From Roseovarius sp. MMSF_3359 (GTDB taxonomy: Bacteria > Pseudomonadota > Alphaproteobacteria > Rhodobacterales > Rhodobacteraceae), in contig NZ_JASHJC010000005.1 in NCBI RefSeq assembly GCF_030733385.1, positions 1 through 64,000 of the forward strand: a stretch of 64,000 bases of DNA. The letters run 5' to 3'. The notes beneath the pieces are model-generated. The model was not told the DNA's origin, ran no database searches, and saw only the letters and a program-made list of their open reading frames with translations. Made by a program: the position numbers and the translations under genes. The stretch's first letter is position 1. Each line of letters begins with the position of its first letter. Positions 24,776 to 34,185 of the stretch are shown here, piece by piece.

Positions 24776-25408
24776 ATGCCATCCGGTGAATTGATGATCG
24801 CCTTTTTCGCGGCCACCTTGCTCTTCGCTTATATGCCCGGTCCGGCCCTGCTCTATACCGCGGCACAAACCGTTGCCCGGGGTCGCCGGGGCGGATGGTT
24901 GGCGGCGCTCGGGCTCCATGTGGGTGGCTATGTTCACGTCGTGGCGGCGGCACTGGGCCTCGCCCTGTTGTTCAAGGCAGTGCCGGTTCTCTATGTCGCG
25001 TTGAAATTCGCCGGGGCGGCGTACCTGGTCTGGCTCGGGGTGCAGATGATCGTGTCCAAACCGCACGCCGTCGAACGGGTCCCCGAAACAAAGGCAAAAG
25101 GCCCAAGACGCGCCTTTTGGCAAAGCGTAACGGTCGAGGCCCTGAACCCCAAAACCGCAATCTTCTACCTCGCGTTCTTGCCGCAATTCACGGATCCGGC
25201 GGCAAGCCTGCCAATCTGGTTGCAGCTCCTGGTCCTGGGAACGATCGTCAATATCGTCTTTTCATCAGCAGATGTCCTTTGCGTCCTTGCGGCGGACAAG
25301 ATCACGCGGATGGTCCGGTCGTCCCGTGCGGGTGGACGGATCTTGCACCGCATCGGCGGCAGCGTCCTGATCGCGCTTGGCGTCAACATCGCCCTCGACC
25401 AGAACTGA
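24776..25408 (+). CDS. LysE/RhtB-family exporter
   Basis: A 210-residue inner-membrane protein with six hydrophobic segments and the family signature YMPGPALLYTAAQT (about 16-30, the PGP motif), G(R)RGGWLAALGLH, and VEALNPKTAIFYLAFLPQF (about 120-138). Members export amino acids, threonine or homoserine lactones. GAGGGGAGA precedes the ATG. It probably belongs to the upstream operon, where export would relieve build-up of an amino-acid-like product. Confidence 0.88.
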   Translation: MPSGELMIAFFAATLLFAYMPGPALLYTAAQTVARGRRGGWLAALGLHVGGYVHVVAAALGLALLFKAVPVLYVALKFAGAAYLVWLGVQMIVSKPHAVERVPETKAKGPRRAFWQSVTVEALNPKTAIFYLAFLPQFTDPAASLPIWLQLLVLGTIVNIVFSSADVLCVLAADKITRMVRSSRAGGRILHRIGGSVLIALGVNIALDQN

Positions 25409-25501
25409 CCCGCTTGGCGCCATTCCACCCCCTCGGGCACCACCCAGAGACGTATGACTGCGCGTTATCTGCATCATATCCGCCAAACCGTTTTCGCAAG
25501 C

Positions 25502-25514
25502 TGACCAAAGGTCA
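25502..25514. promoter_or_regulatory. Palindrome TGACC-AAA-GGTCA upstream of desaturase gene
   Basis: A perfect 5-3-5 inverted repeat 68 bases before the desaturase start, in a 173-base gap that otherwise shows nothing clear. It could be an operator; no regulator is assigned. Confidence 0.3.
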
Positions 25515-25581
25515 ACATTCTGCTTGCCAAGTCGCCTGACTTCTCTATCCGGGTGCGCAAGACACACAGAAATGCAGGCAT

Positions 25582-26616
25582 ATGACAAAACACCCGGATC
25601 TATCCCAGCCCGACCACGACACAATGCAGGCAAGAGACTGGGTCAAGATCCTGTCGAGCTACCGAGAGCCAAACCACCTGCGCAGCGTTTTTGAGACCGG
25701 GGTCAGCCTGGTACCCTTCATCCTGCTCTGGGCGCTGGCTTGGTGGACGCTTTCGATCAGCTATTGGCTGGCTTTCGGGATTTCGGTTTTCAACGCGCTT
25801 TTCCTGCTGCGCCTCTTCACGATCCAGCACGATTGCGGCCACGGCGCGTTCTTTGCCAACCGCCATGTCAGCGATTGGGTCGGCCGTGTGATCGGCGTCC
25901 TGACCCTGACGCCCTACGATGTCTGGCGCCGGACCCATAATGCCCATCACAGCGGTTCCGGCAATCTCGCGCGGCGCGGCATGGGGGATATCCACACCTA
26001 CACCGTAAATGAATTCAACGCCTTGTCGCCCCTGCGCCGGTTGCAATACCGGCTCTACCGCCATCCGTTTACGCTTTTCGGCCTGGCGCCTGGGTATCTC
26101 TTCTTGCTGCAAAACCGCCTGCCGCTTGGCCTGATGAACAGCCTCCGGTACTGGGTCAGCGCCATCGGGACGAACATCGCGATCATCGCCGTTCTTGTCG
26201 CAATCTGGTATTTCGGGGGGTTCGCGCCGATCCTGTTGATCTTTCTGCCCACAACCCTCTTGGCGGCGACGGCGGGGATGTGGCTCTTCTACGTGCAGCA
26301 TCAGTTCGAACACACCCACTGGAACCATGATCAGGATTGGCAACTGCATGACGCCGCGCTGCATGGCAGTTCGCACTATGTGCTGCCGAAGATCCTGCAA
26401 TGGTTCAGCGCCAATATCGGCATCCACCATGTGCACCACCTCTATAGCCGGATACCGTTCTATCGCCTGACCGAAGTGCTGCGCGATCATGCCGAGCTGG
26501 ATGAGAGTAACCGCATGACAATCCGGCAAAGCCTTGGCTGCGCGCGGCTGCACCTCTGGGACGAAAACAGCAAGCGGCTGTTGTCCTTCGCGCAGGCCCG
26601 CAAGCTATACGGGTAG
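25582..26616 (+). CDS. Fatty acid desaturase
   Basis: A 344-residue integral-membrane di-iron desaturase. The three histidine boxes are complete: HDCGH (83-87), HNAHH (119-123) and HHVHH (about 277-281), with four membrane segments around them. It resembles acyl-lipid omega-6/delta-12 type enzymes, inserting a double bond into membrane lipid acyl chains. Homologues act on other lipids, so regiospecificity is open. It is transcribed alone and converges on an MFS gene. The ATG is at 25582, with AGGCA a few bases upstream. Confidence 0.88.
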   Translation: MTKHPDLSQPDHDTMQARDWVKILSSYREPNHLRSVFETGVSLVPFILLWALAWWTLSISYWLAFGISVFNALFLLRLFTIQHDCGHGAFFANRHVSDWVGRVIGVLTLTPYDVWRRTHNAHHSGSGNLARRGMGDIHTYTVNEFNALSPLRRLQYRLYRHPFTLFGLAPGYLFLLQNRLPLGLMNSLRYWVSAIGTNIAIIAVLVAIWYFGGFAPILLIFLPTTLLAATAGMWLFYVQHQFEHTHWNHDQDWQLHDAALHGSSHYVLPKILQWFSANIGIHHVHHLYSRIPFYRLTEVLRDHAELDESNRMTIRQSLGCARLHLWDENSKRLLSFAQARKLYG

Positions 26617-26622
26617 GGCACG

Positions 26623-27855
26623 TCAGGCAGGGCTCAACGCCCGTTCCCTGACCGGTAGATGCACAATGGCGCTAAACGCCCCGATCCCCACGCCGACCCA
26701 CCAGACCAGCGTGTAATCGCCATAGGCGTCGTACATCCGCCCCCCAAGCCAGACGCCGAGAAAACTGCCCAACTGGTGGCTGAAGAAGATGATGCCGTAG
26801 AGCGTTCCCATGTAGCGCAACCCATAGATATGGGCGATCAATCCGCTGGTCAGCGGCACCGTTGCAAGCCATGTCGACCCCATGCAGAGCGCAAACAACA
26901 GAACCGTGGCGGGGGTCATCGGCACCAGGATGAATGCGGCGGCAAAAATCGTACGCAAAGTGTAGAGACCCGCAAGCAGGTACTTCTTGGAATAACGCTT
27001 ACCAAGCCAACCCGCCAGCAACGTACCTCCAATGTTTGCCAGTCCAATAATGGCGATCGACGCAGCGCCAAGCGCAGAGGTGGTGGTGATGCCCAACCCG
27101 TGCAGCAGCCCGCCCGGTTCAATCGGGCCGCAAACCTCGGTCACGAAAGCCGGGAAATGCGCGGTGATGAACGCCAACTGATAACCGCAGCTAAAGAACC
27201 CGAGGAAAATGAGCGTATAGGACGGATCCCGGAATGCTTTCTTCAAAACGTGGCCCAGGCTTTCTTCGAGCGTCTGCTTGCTTGCCGGCGCCGGCAGGCG
27301 CATCAGCGGCAGCGTCAGCAGCACCGACAAGATCAGAACCGCAAAGATCAAGAAGACCGTTTGCCACCCCATGAAATTCAGCAGGTATTCCGCCAGTGGC
27401 GGGCCGAATACCTGTCCGCTCGACCCCGCCGCCGCGGCAATTGCCAGGCTCATGGACCGGTTGTCAACGCTGCTGGCGCGCCCGACCACGGCCAGGATCA
27501 CGCCGAAGCCCGTCCCGGCGATACCGAACCCAACGATCACCTCGTAAAACTGATGCGCCAGCGGCGTCACCGCATAGGACGACAGCACCAGGCCCATTGC
27601 GTACATGATCGCACCGATCACGATGGCCTTCCTGTCGCCGATCTTCTCCGCAATCGCGCCAAAAATCGGCTGCCCGATGCCCCATGCAAGGTTCTGTATG
27701 GCAATGGCGGTGCTGAACTCGGATCTCAGCCAACCAAACTCGTCGGCAATCGGAATTTGAAACACCCCGAACGCAGACCGGATCGCAAACGAAATCAGCA
27801 GGATCGCGCAGCCGATGATCAAAACGGGCGTGAAAAGAGGTGTGGTCTTGGTCAT
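26623..27855 (-). CDS. MFS transporter, monocarboxylate-porter-like
   Basis: A 410-residue carrier with twelve membrane segments. The first-half loop GAIAEKIGDRKAI (MFS motif A) and its second-half counterpart AGWLGKRYSKKYL are clear. The general look is that of oxalate/formate or monocarboxylate-type porters (FAIRSAFGVFQIPI, then SEFSTAIAI). The start is the ATG at 27855 behind GGAGGG, although the frame runs on to 28050 across the zapE start. Substrate unknown. It diverges from zapE; the gap holds an imperfect ACAAC-N13-GTTGT inverted repeat. Confidence 0.85.
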   Translation of the reverse strand: MTKTTPLFTPVLIIGCAILLISFAIRSAFGVFQIPIADEFGWLRSEFSTAIAIQNLAWGIGQPIFGAIAEKIGDRKAIVIGAIMYAMGLVLSSYAVTPLAHQFYEVIVGFGIAGTGFGVILAVVGRASSVDNRSMSLAIAAAAGSSGQVFGPPLAEYLLNFMGWQTVFLIFAVLILSVLLTLPLMRLPAPASKQTLEESLGHVLKKAFRDPSYTLIFLGFFSCGYQLAFITAHFPAFVTEVCGPIEPGGLLHGLGITTTSALGAASIAIIGLANIGGTLLAGWLGKRYSKKYLLAGLYTLRTIFAAAFILVPMTPATVLLFALCMGSTWLATVPLTSGLIAHIYGLRYMGTLYGIIFFSHQLGSFLGVWLGGRMYDAYGDYTLVWWVGVGIGAFSAIVHLPVRERALSPA

Positions 27856-27981
27856 CTGCGCCCTCCGATGGCCGGGACACTTTAGTGACGCGGTGACAAC
27901 GGTCAATTCAACTGTTGTGATGACAGGTATCAATATCCGATCACACTTCCCAAGCCTGCAAGGGCGCGATATGCCGGTTTC

Positions 27982-29040
27982 ATGGAAACGCTGCCGGAAA
28001 AATACGCGCGCCTTGTGGCCGCCGGAGACCTGACGCGCGACGACGCACAAGAGGCCCTGCTTCCTGAATTCGAGCGTATCCGGACCGGTCTGGCACCAGC
28101 CCCGAAAAAGGGCTGGTTCCGGAAATCAGCCGAGCCGCCCAAGGGCCTCTATATCTGGGGCGGCGTAGGGCGCGGCAAATCCATGCTGATGGACATGTTC
28201 GTCGATACGCTTGATGTGCCCAACCGCCGGGTGCATTTCCACGCCTTCATGCAGGAAATCCACCGTGGCATGCATGCCGCCCGTGGGCGTGGTGAAAAGG
28301 ACGCCCTGGCACCGGTTGCCAAGGAGGTGGCACAATCCGTGCGGCTTCTGGCCTTCGACGAGATGCAGATCACCGATATCACCGATGCGATGATCGTCGG
28401 TCGGTTGTTCGAAGCCCTCTTCGCCGCCGGTGTCGTGGTGGTGACGACCTCGAACCGCGTGCCGGACGAGCTCTACAAGGACGGCCTGAACCGGCAGCTG
28501 TTCCTGCCCTTCATCGAACTGGTGAAAGAGAAAATGGTGGTGCATGAAATGGTCAGCCCCACCGACTACCGACAGGACAAACTGGCAGGCAGCCCGACCT
28601 ACTTCACCCCGATCAACGATGAAACCCGGGCGCAAATCCGCGCGGTCTGGCAGGATCTATCCGACGGCGAAAGTGAGCCGCTGACACTTCACGTCAACAA
28701 GCGCGAGGTCGAGCTTCCCGGCTTTCACAATGGTGTCGCCCGGGCCAGCTTCTATGACCTCTGCGGCAAACCCCTTGGGCCCGCGGATTATCTTGCGCTG
28801 GCCGAGGCCGCGCGCGTGCTGATCCTGGAAAACATTCCGCAACTGAGCCGGTCGAACTTCAACGAGGCCAAACGTTTCGTGACCCTGATCGACGCGCTCT
28901 ACGAGGCCAAGACCCGCCTGATCTGCACCGCTGCCGCTGCGCCCGAATACCTTTATGTCGAGGGCGAAGGCACGTTCGAATTCGAACGCACCGCCAGCCG
29001 CCTGCGCGAAATGCAGTCCGAGAACTGGGGGCAGGATTAA
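27982..29040 (+). CDS. zapE: Cell division protein ZapE (AFG1-family ATPase)
   Basis: A 352-residue AAA-type ATPase. Walker A is GGVGRGKS (60-67), Walker B is LLAFDEMQITD (about 123-133), and sensor VVVVTTSNRVPDELY (about 153-167). In E. coli ZapE associates with FtsZ under stress; eukaryotic AFG1 is mitochondrial. The whole family length is present. The gene is monocistronic, and in many alphaproteobacteria it lies near TCA-cycle genes, which is not the case here. Confidence 0.93.
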   Translation: METLPEKYARLVAAGDLTRDDAQEALLPEFERIRTGLAPAPKKGWFRKSAEPPKGLYIWGGVGRGKSMLMDMFVDTLDVPNRRVHFHAFMQEIHRGMHAARGRGEKDALAPVAKEVAQSVRLLAFDEMQITDITDAMIVGRLFEALFAAGVVVVTTSNRVPDELYKDGLNRQLFLPFIELVKEKMVVHEMVSPTDYRQDKLAGSPTYFTPINDETRAQIRAVWQDLSDGESEPLTLHVNKREVELPGFHNGVARASFYDLCGKPLGPADYLALAEAARVLILENIPQLSRSNFNEAKRFVTLIDALYEAKTRLICTAAAAPEYLYVEGEGTFEFERTASRLREMQSENWGQD

Positions 29041-29131
29041 GGCCCGCCCGTCGCGGCAGGCGCCCACCCGAGGAGAAGGCCGGAGGCCGCCGACGAGACA
29101 TCGCGCGTGCGCGTGAGCGCACTCCTTTTGG

Positions 29132-30025
29132 TCACGGCAGGGTCGCCACCAGTCCCGCGGCCAGGGCTGCATCCGCATTCTCAAGCGGCGCGCGCAGGTT
29201 GAGCCAGCGCGCATCGCCAGTCTGATCTGCCTTGAACGCCTTGAGCGCCGGAATGAGCCCACCGGCCTGTACCGCCTGCCGATGCGCATTGACGCCAGGC
29301 TGCATCGCCGACGCTGCGTCCCAATCTCCGGCCGCCGCCTGGTCGAACATCGCACGGATCGGTCCCACATTTGAATTGCAACTGGCCGATATACATCCAC
29401 CCCCGCCGATCTTCATAGCGTCGATCATGAAACTCTCCGACCCGGGGAAGACCGAAATGCCAGGTGCCGCTTCGATCACCGCTTTGGTGTTGTCCCAATT
29501 CCCCGAACTGTCCTTGTAGGCAACAACAACCTCGGGAAACGCCCGGTTGAGACGCGCCGCAAGCCCGGGCGAAATCCCGATCCCGGTATTTTGTGGGATG
29601 TGATAGAGGCAGATCTTCAGCGCGTCTGAGCCGACACCTTCGGTCAACTGACTGAAATAGCGATAAAGCCCCTCATCGCTGGCGGTGACAAAAAAGAAGG
29701 GCGGCAATGTCATCACCCCCGCGCATCCAAGCGCCACCGCATGCCTGGAAAGCGTCAGCGTCTCCTCAAGCGCATTCAACCCCGTCCCAGGCATCAACTG
29801 ATCCGGGCGCGCCACGCCGGACGAGATCAGAAGCTCCAGCATTTCCATCCGTTCCCGCGACGAATTGCTCAGCGCCTCCGACGTGGTGCCGAAGGGTGAA
29901 AGGTAATGCGCCCCTTCCGACAGGCACCCGGCGGCATGTTCCAAGTATAGGTCCGTGGCAATCGAGTGATCGTCGTTATAGGGGGTCAGGATCGGGGTGA
30001 TGACCCCGCGCATCGGTTCTGTCAT
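29132..30025 (-). CDS. Dihydrodipicolinate synthase/N-acetylneuraminate lyase family aldolase
   Basis: A 297-residue TIM-barrel class I aldolase. Schiff-base Lys171 (VAYKDSSGN), Tyr141 (CLYHIPQ) and the FGTTSE loop (45-50, replacing GTTGE) are present. Family members condense or cleave pyruvate with an aldehyde; a catabolic 2-keto-3-deoxy-acid aldolase or hydratase-aldolase is more likely here than lysine synthesis, as the gene is the last of the leftward catabolic arm. The ATG at 30025 has AAGGCGAG in place; the frame is open to 30052. It starts 16 bases after the dehydrogenase stop. Confidence 0.83.
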   Translation of the reverse strand: MTEPMRGVITPILTPYNDDHSIATDLYLEHAAGCLSEGAHYLSPFGTTSEALSNSSRERMEMLELLISSGVARPDQLMPGTGLNALEETLTLSRHAVALGCAGVMTLPPFFFVTASDEGLYRYFSQLTEGVGSDALKICLYHIPQNTGIGISPGLAARLNRAFPEVVVAYKDSSGNWDNTKAVIEAAPGISVFPGSESFMIDAMKIGGGGCISASCNSNVGPIRAMFDQAAAGDWDAASAMQPGVNAHRQAVQAGGLIPALKAFKADQTGDARWLNLRAPLENADAALAAGLVATLP

Positions 30026-30041
30026 GTCTCGCCTTTTCCGT

Positions 30042-31004
30042 TCAATAGCCACGTTCGGGGTTCACGATGTTCTTCAACGGCTCCCCCGCCTGCCAGCGCC
30101 GCAGGTTCTCGATGAAGAGCTCGAAGGACTGCATCGCCCAATCCGCGTAGACCGCCGAACAATGCGGTGAGAGAATGACGTTCTCCAACCCCCACATGTG
30201 ATCGTCAAAAGGCAGCGGCTCCGCCTCGAAAACGTCAAGCGCCGCAGCGGCTATCGTCTTTGTCCGCATGGCATTGATCAGCGCCGCATCATCCATCACC
30301 CCGCCCCGCGATACATTGACCAGGATCGCCGTGGGTTTCATCGCGGCAAAGCTACGCGCATTCACCATATGCCGCGTGGTCGGCAGAAGCGGGACCGACA
30401 ACACGATGAAATCCGCCCGGTGCCACAGGTTTTGCAGGTCGCTGCTGGCATGAACCTCATCGACATTCTCCATCGGTTCCGGCCGCGCCCGCGTGCCGAT
30501 GACCGTGAGGCCAAACGCCTTGGCACGCGCCGCCACCTCCTGACCGGTATGGCCCAGACCGACGATCAGCATCGTCTTGCCCCGAAGCGGCGACATGAGC
30601 CGGGCGCTGCGCCACTCGCGCTCGGCCTGATCCGCCTGAAGCCCCGGAATATCCAGGGTGAAATGCAGAATCGAGCCAAAGACATACTCCGCCATCATCG
30701 GCGCGGCGACACCGGCAGAATTTGTCACGGTCACGGCATCCGGGTCCCATCCGGCCAGGTGATCCACACCGGAACCGCCCACGGAAATCCACTTTGGCCC
30801 ACCGTCGCCCAGCAGGGCATCGCGAGGAAACCCCGCGCGCCCGTTGAAGCAGATCGAATACACCGCGTCCGGCCTGAAATCGCGGATCCGCTCCGGCAGA
30901 CTGTCATAGGTTTCGCAGGTCACCGCCTCGACACCCGGCAGGGCATCGGCCAGGCGCGCGGCCATCTCATCAGTCTTACTGTTATGGATCAGGATACGGG
31001 TCAT
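30042..31004 (-). CDS. D-2-hydroxyacid dehydrogenase
   Basis: A 320-residue NAD(P)H-dependent reductase/dehydrogenase. The nucleotide loop VGLGHTG (148-154) is standard, and the catalytic triad is complete: Arg233 (NVSRGG), Glu262 (FEAEPLP) and His281 (LSPHCS). Glyoxylate/hydroxypyruvate reductase-like activity is the commonest in this subgroup; a 2-oxo acid made by the neighbouring aminotransferase could be its substrate. The stop of the PrpD-like gene lies six bases upstream of the ATG, consistent with one operon. Confidence 0.86.
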   Translation of the reverse strand: MTRILIHNSKTDEMAARLADALPGVEAVTCETYDSLPERIRDFRPDAVYSICFNGRAGFPRDALLGDGGPKWISVGGSGVDHLAGWDPDAVTVTNSAGVAAPMMAEYVFGSILHFTLDIPGLQADQAEREWRSARLMSPLRGKTMLIVGLGHTGQEVAARAKAFGLTVIGTRARPEPMENVDEVHASSDLQNLWHRADFIVLSVPLLPTTRHMVNARSFAAMKPTAILVNVSRGGVMDDAALINAMRTKTIAAAALDVFEAEPLPFDDHMWGLENVILSPHCSAVYADWAMQSFELFIENLRRWQAGEPLKNIVNPERGY

Positions 31005-31010
31005 GAGGCC

Positions 31011-32366
31011 TCAGGGTGCGGGGGTTACCAGCTTTGTAAGTTCGGAGAATTTGCAACCGGGTTCAAGCAGGGCGTCCCGCATGGCCCAGATCGCCGAAAC
31101 CCGGTCACGCGACAGGCTTGCATCGGCCATATGGTGGAGCTTCTGCAAGACTTCTGCATCCGCCATCGGCGCCTCGGGGCCGCCACGAGCATGTACGTCC
31201 CCCGACCGCAGGACACGCCCGTCGGTGAGCGTCACCTCGATATCCGACCACCGCCCGGCGGGAAAACGGTCTGAATGGCGCGCGTCCTCGCTGACTCGGA
31301 TGCGCGGGACCAGTGCCGCCACGCCCTTGTTCAGCAATCCCGGCCCGGTCAGGTGTTCTGGCCCGATCCGGTCATGCAGCAACACATTGGCCAGCGCGAA
31401 ATGCAGCGAATATTGCGCCTGGCTGGTGGTTTCGGGCATCCCGGCAAAAAGCCGCGCGGCCTCGGCAAAGGTTCGGACATGGACCTCGCGCACCTGATCG
31501 GCGGTCACCGCGTCGGCGGCCTTCAACCGCCGCAACGCATCCAGCGCCGCATGCGCCCATCGGCAGACGGGATAAGGCTTGATATAGTTCTGCGTGACCG
31601 TCCACACCTGCCCGAGGTCGCGCCAATACTCTGCCACCTCGGGCGCCTCTGCGGTGATCGCGGGCGCACCCTGAAACCCCCGCAGCGCCAGAAGCGTGGC
31701 GGAACACCCCACCAGCGCCCCCATGCCCGAGCCGTCATGCAGCATTGTCGGGTTGTCAATCTCGCGCATCATCTGACTGCGCGGCCCGTGATATTCGGCG
31801 ATGCCGAGCGCCTGTCGCAGGGTTTCGGCGTCTGTGCCCTCCAACCGGCAGCCAAGTGCTGCCACACCGAGCGCGTTCCAGGCGCCCGATGTGTGATAGT
31901 CACTCACCGTTGCATGCAGCGCGATCCCTGCCCTCGCGGCGACTTCATAGGACACCGCCAATGCGGTCAGTGCCGCGCGCCCGGTCAGGTCCGGGTGCCG
32001 GGCGGCAAATGCAAAGAGGGCGGGTACCACAGCGCATCCGATATGTCCCTTGGTGGGGTTATAACCGTCATGCCCGTCCAGATTGTCGATCTGCGTCGCG
32101 GCAGCCCAGGCGGCACCCGGCAGGCTGACCGACCTGCCATCAAAGAGCATCGGTGCCGCGTTACCCGCCCCGCCAGCCGCGTGGAAATCGACAGCAAAAT
32201 CGCGGGCAATCCCCGCCACGTCGAGCGCCGCCGCCCCGGCTGCGACACCGAGCGTATCAATCAGGAGCGTCGCGGCAAAACGCAACGCTTCCTCCGGCAC
32301 GGCCAGGTCGGGGGCTAAAACGAAATCCGCGATGACCTCGAAAGGCGCGGGTGTCGGTGCTGTCAT
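31011..32366 (-). CDS. MmgE/PrpD family protein
   Basis: A 451-residue protein of the 2-methylcitrate dehydratase/cis-aconitate decarboxylase fold. Typical stretches are LLIDTLGVAAGAA near the N-terminus, GHIGCAVVPALFAFAARH (about 108-125) and KPYPVCRWAHAALDAL (about 265-280). Besides PrpD and aconitate decarboxylase, the family includes iminodisuccinate epimerase, so an epimerase or dehydratase of a dicarboxylic amino compound is possible. No prpB or prpC is near, which argues against the methylcitrate cycle. Starts at the ATG at 32366 by ATGA overlap with the racemase-like gene. Confidence 0.85.
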   Translation of the reverse strand: MTAPTPAPFEVIADFVLAPDLAVPEEALRFAATLLIDTLGVAAGAAALDVAGIARDFAVDFHAAGGAGNAAPMLFDGRSVSLPGAAWAAATQIDNLDGHDGYNPTKGHIGCAVVPALFAFAARHPDLTGRAALTALAVSYEVAARAGIALHATVSDYHTSGAWNALGVAALGCRLEGTDAETLRQALGIAEYHGPRSQMMREIDNPTMLHDGSGMGALVGCSATLLALRGFQGAPAITAEAPEVAEYWRDLGQVWTVTQNYIKPYPVCRWAHAALDALRRLKAADAVTADQVREVHVRTFAEAARLFAGMPETTSQAQYSLHFALANVLLHDRIGPEHLTGPGLLNKGVAALVPRIRVSEDARHSDRFPAGRWSDIEVTLTDGRVLRSGDVHARGGPEAPMADAEVLQKLHHMADASLSRDRVSAIWAMRDALLEPGCKFSELTKLVTPAP

Positions 32367-33103
32367 GACGCCACCCCCTCGAACAAGCACCCATATCCCG
32401 TTGGCACGTCTGCAATGCCAAGGGCCTGAAGCGTCTGGAACATCATTGCCTGGTTCGAGGTCACGACCGGCTTGCCCACGGCCTTTTCCAGCTTTGCGAT
32501 CGCCTCGACCCCGCGCATATCGGTGCAGGAGAGGACAATTGCTTCCGCCTCGGGGCTATCGGCGCGCAGGCCGAGCTCGAATACCGCATCCGGGGTCAAC
32601 GCGCCCTGCCCACTATTGTCCAGCACACCTTGGACATCCGCGCGAGAGACGGCCTCGACCCCCTCATCGGCGAGAAAGGCGATAGCGCGGTCATTGAGGC
32701 TTGGCACGTAGGGTGACGCAAACCCGATCCGGCGCACGCCAAGCGCCCCCAGCGCCGCGAGGAGCGCACCCGCCGCCGTGACGGTTTTTGCCCCGCTTTG
32801 TGACCTGATGCGCGTGGCTAGATCGCGGTCGAAGGCGGGGCCATGGGACAAGGTGGCCGAGGTGCAACCGTAGAGGATCACATCGGGGCCGATCCCCTGC
32901 AGCAGCCGCAGGGGTTCATCCATGTTCGCCGCACCAAGCCCCGCCATCTGATCCTCATCGGGGATCTCATCGGCATCGTATCCCCCGATACGGCTGAAGT
33001 GCAGCGAGACGCCGGGTGGGGCCAGCGCCATCATGTCCGGCTCAAGGTTGGTATTGGTAAAGGGTACCAACACCCCGACTTTGGCCCGTCCCCGGCTGGT
33101 CAT
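32363..33103 (-). CDS. Asp/Glu racemase or maleate cis-trans isomerase family protein
   Basis: A 246-residue two-domain protein with a catalytic cysteine in each half: Cys80 (YGCTSATLSHG) and Cys193 (LSCTDMRG). This is the plan of maleate isomerase, aryl-malonate decarboxylase and the EutA-like proteins of ectoine gene sets. The product could isomerise an unsaturated diacid or racemise an amino acid or hydantoin. ATG at 33103 with GGAGGGG upstream; the frame is open to 33127. It overlaps both neighbours by ATGA, so it is tightly coupled to the aminotransferase and PrpD-like genes. Confidence 0.85.
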   Translation of the reverse strand: MTSRGRAKVGVLVPFTNTNLEPDMMALAPPGVSLHFSRIGGYDADEIPDEDQMAGLGAANMDEPLRLLQGIGPDVILYGCTSATLSHGPAFDRDLATRIRSQSGAKTVTAAGALLAALGALGVRRIGFASPYVPSLNDRAIAFLADEGVEAVSRADVQGVLDNSGQGALTPDAVFELGLRADSPEAEAIVLSCTDMRGVEAIAKLEKAVGKPVVTSNQAMMFQTLQALGIADVPTGYGCLFEGVAS

Positions 33104-34185
33104 GTCGGCCCCTCCTTCCTTTGCCAATCTTTCAACACCTCGGCGGCAAAAGCCATGTCATCCGCGACTCCAATGGTCGCCCTCAGACAATCCGCAAGGC
33201 CTGCACCGCCCTGTGGCCGCAGGAAAATCCCCTCTGCCCGCAGGAAAGTGTCCGCGCTTTGCACCGCCGCAGAGGAGGCAAAGCGCAAGATGACGAAATT
33301 GGTGAAACTGCGCGGGATCTGCAGGTCAACACTGGTCAAACCATCGCGAAACGCAGCGGAGCCCGTCACAGTCAGCGCGCAGGTTTCACGCATGTAGTCC
33401 TGGTCCGTCACCGCCGTGATGGCCGCTGCCTGCGACAGGGCGCTGACGTTGTTGGGGTTGAGCAGTTTCCGGACTTCCGCCGCAATCGGTGCCGGAAACA
33501 GCCCCCATCCCACCCGAGCGCCCGCCAACCCGTAGGCCTTGGACAAGGTGCGCAGCACGATCGTGTTGCCCTGCGCGACCAGATCGAAACACCGCTCATT
33601 CAGATGATCCGCGAATTCGCCATAGGCCTCGTCGATGACAAGGATCACGTCCTCGGGCAGCGCGGCGCGCAAGCCGATCAGATCCGCCCGGGAAATCCGC
33701 GTTCCGGTCGGGTTTCCGGGGTTGGCCACAAAGACGATGCGCGTCTCCGGGGTCATGGCGTCGAGGAGCGCCGCGCTGTCCACGGTCAGGTCGACCTCGG
33801 GCGCTGTGTCAAACCGCGCCCCGGTGGCCAGCGTGGCGGTGCGAAAGAAGGGATAGGCATGTGCCGGGGCCAGTGCCGCATCGCCCGGCCCCAGATAGGC
33901 GCGGGTCAGACACCCGATCAGGTCAAGCGAGCCGTTGCCGCAAATGAGCGCATCCGGGTCAATGCCATGCAGGTCCGAAAGGACATGGCGCAGGTCGGTC
34001 CAGTCGGGATCGGGGTAAAGCTGTTGATCCCGGGCGGCCCGGGCCGATGCCTCCACCGCCAATGGGCTTGGCGGGCGCAGGCTTTCGTTCTGGCAAAGCG
34101 AAATCAGCCGTTTGCCCGGCGGCGCGGTCAGATCCGCCAGCGCATAAGCCGCCATATCCGCCACATGGGGTTTCGCCGCGATCAT
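33100..34185 (-). CDS. HisC-like class I/II aminotransferase
   Basis: A 361-residue fold-type I PLP enzyme of the histidinol-phosphate aminotransferase subgroup. The PLP lysine is Lys216 (RTLSKAYGLAGARVGW), with Asn154/Pro-rich NPGNPTG (155-161) and Asp185 (VIDEAY). No other his genes are near, so it is probably a catabolic or substrate-specialised homologue acting on an amine made in this island. GGAGGAGG precedes the ATG at 34185, which also overlaps the hyuB-like stop by ATGA. The frame is open far upstream inside that gene. Confidence 0.87.
   Translation of the reverse strand: MIAAKPHVADMAAYALADLTAPPGKRLISLCQNESLRPPSPLAVEASARAARDQQLYPDPDWTDLRHVLSDLHGIDPDALICGNGSLDLIGCLTRAYLGPGDAALAPAHAYPFFRTATLATGARFDTAPEVDLTVDSAALLDAMTPETRIVFVANPGNPTGTRISRADLIGLRAALPEDVILVIDEAYGEFADHLNERCFDLVAQGNTIVLRTLSKAYGLAGARVGWGLFPAPIAAEVRKLLNPNNVSALSQAAAITAVTDQDYMRETCALTVTGSAAFRDGLTSVDLQIPRSFTNFVILRFASSAAVQSADTFLRAEGIFLRPQGGAGLADCLRATIGVADDMAFAAEVLKDWQRKEGPT

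Noticed and set aside
26659..27885. 408-codon plus-strand frame opposite the MFS gene
   Set aside because: Composition is typical of an antisense shadow in high-GC DNA (Arg/Gln/His-rich) and it overlaps a clear carrier gene entirely.
30198..31274. 358-codon plus-strand frame opposite the dehydrogenase gene
   Set aside because: Shadow of the D-2-hydroxyacid dehydrogenase and PrpD-like genes; no recognisable motif.
31011..32366. Methylcitrate-cycle prpD
   Set aside because: No prpB, prpC or prpR nearby; surrounding genes point to another pathway.
33100..34185. Histidine-biosynthesis hisC
   Set aside because: No his genes around, and it is embedded by overlaps in a catabolic operon.
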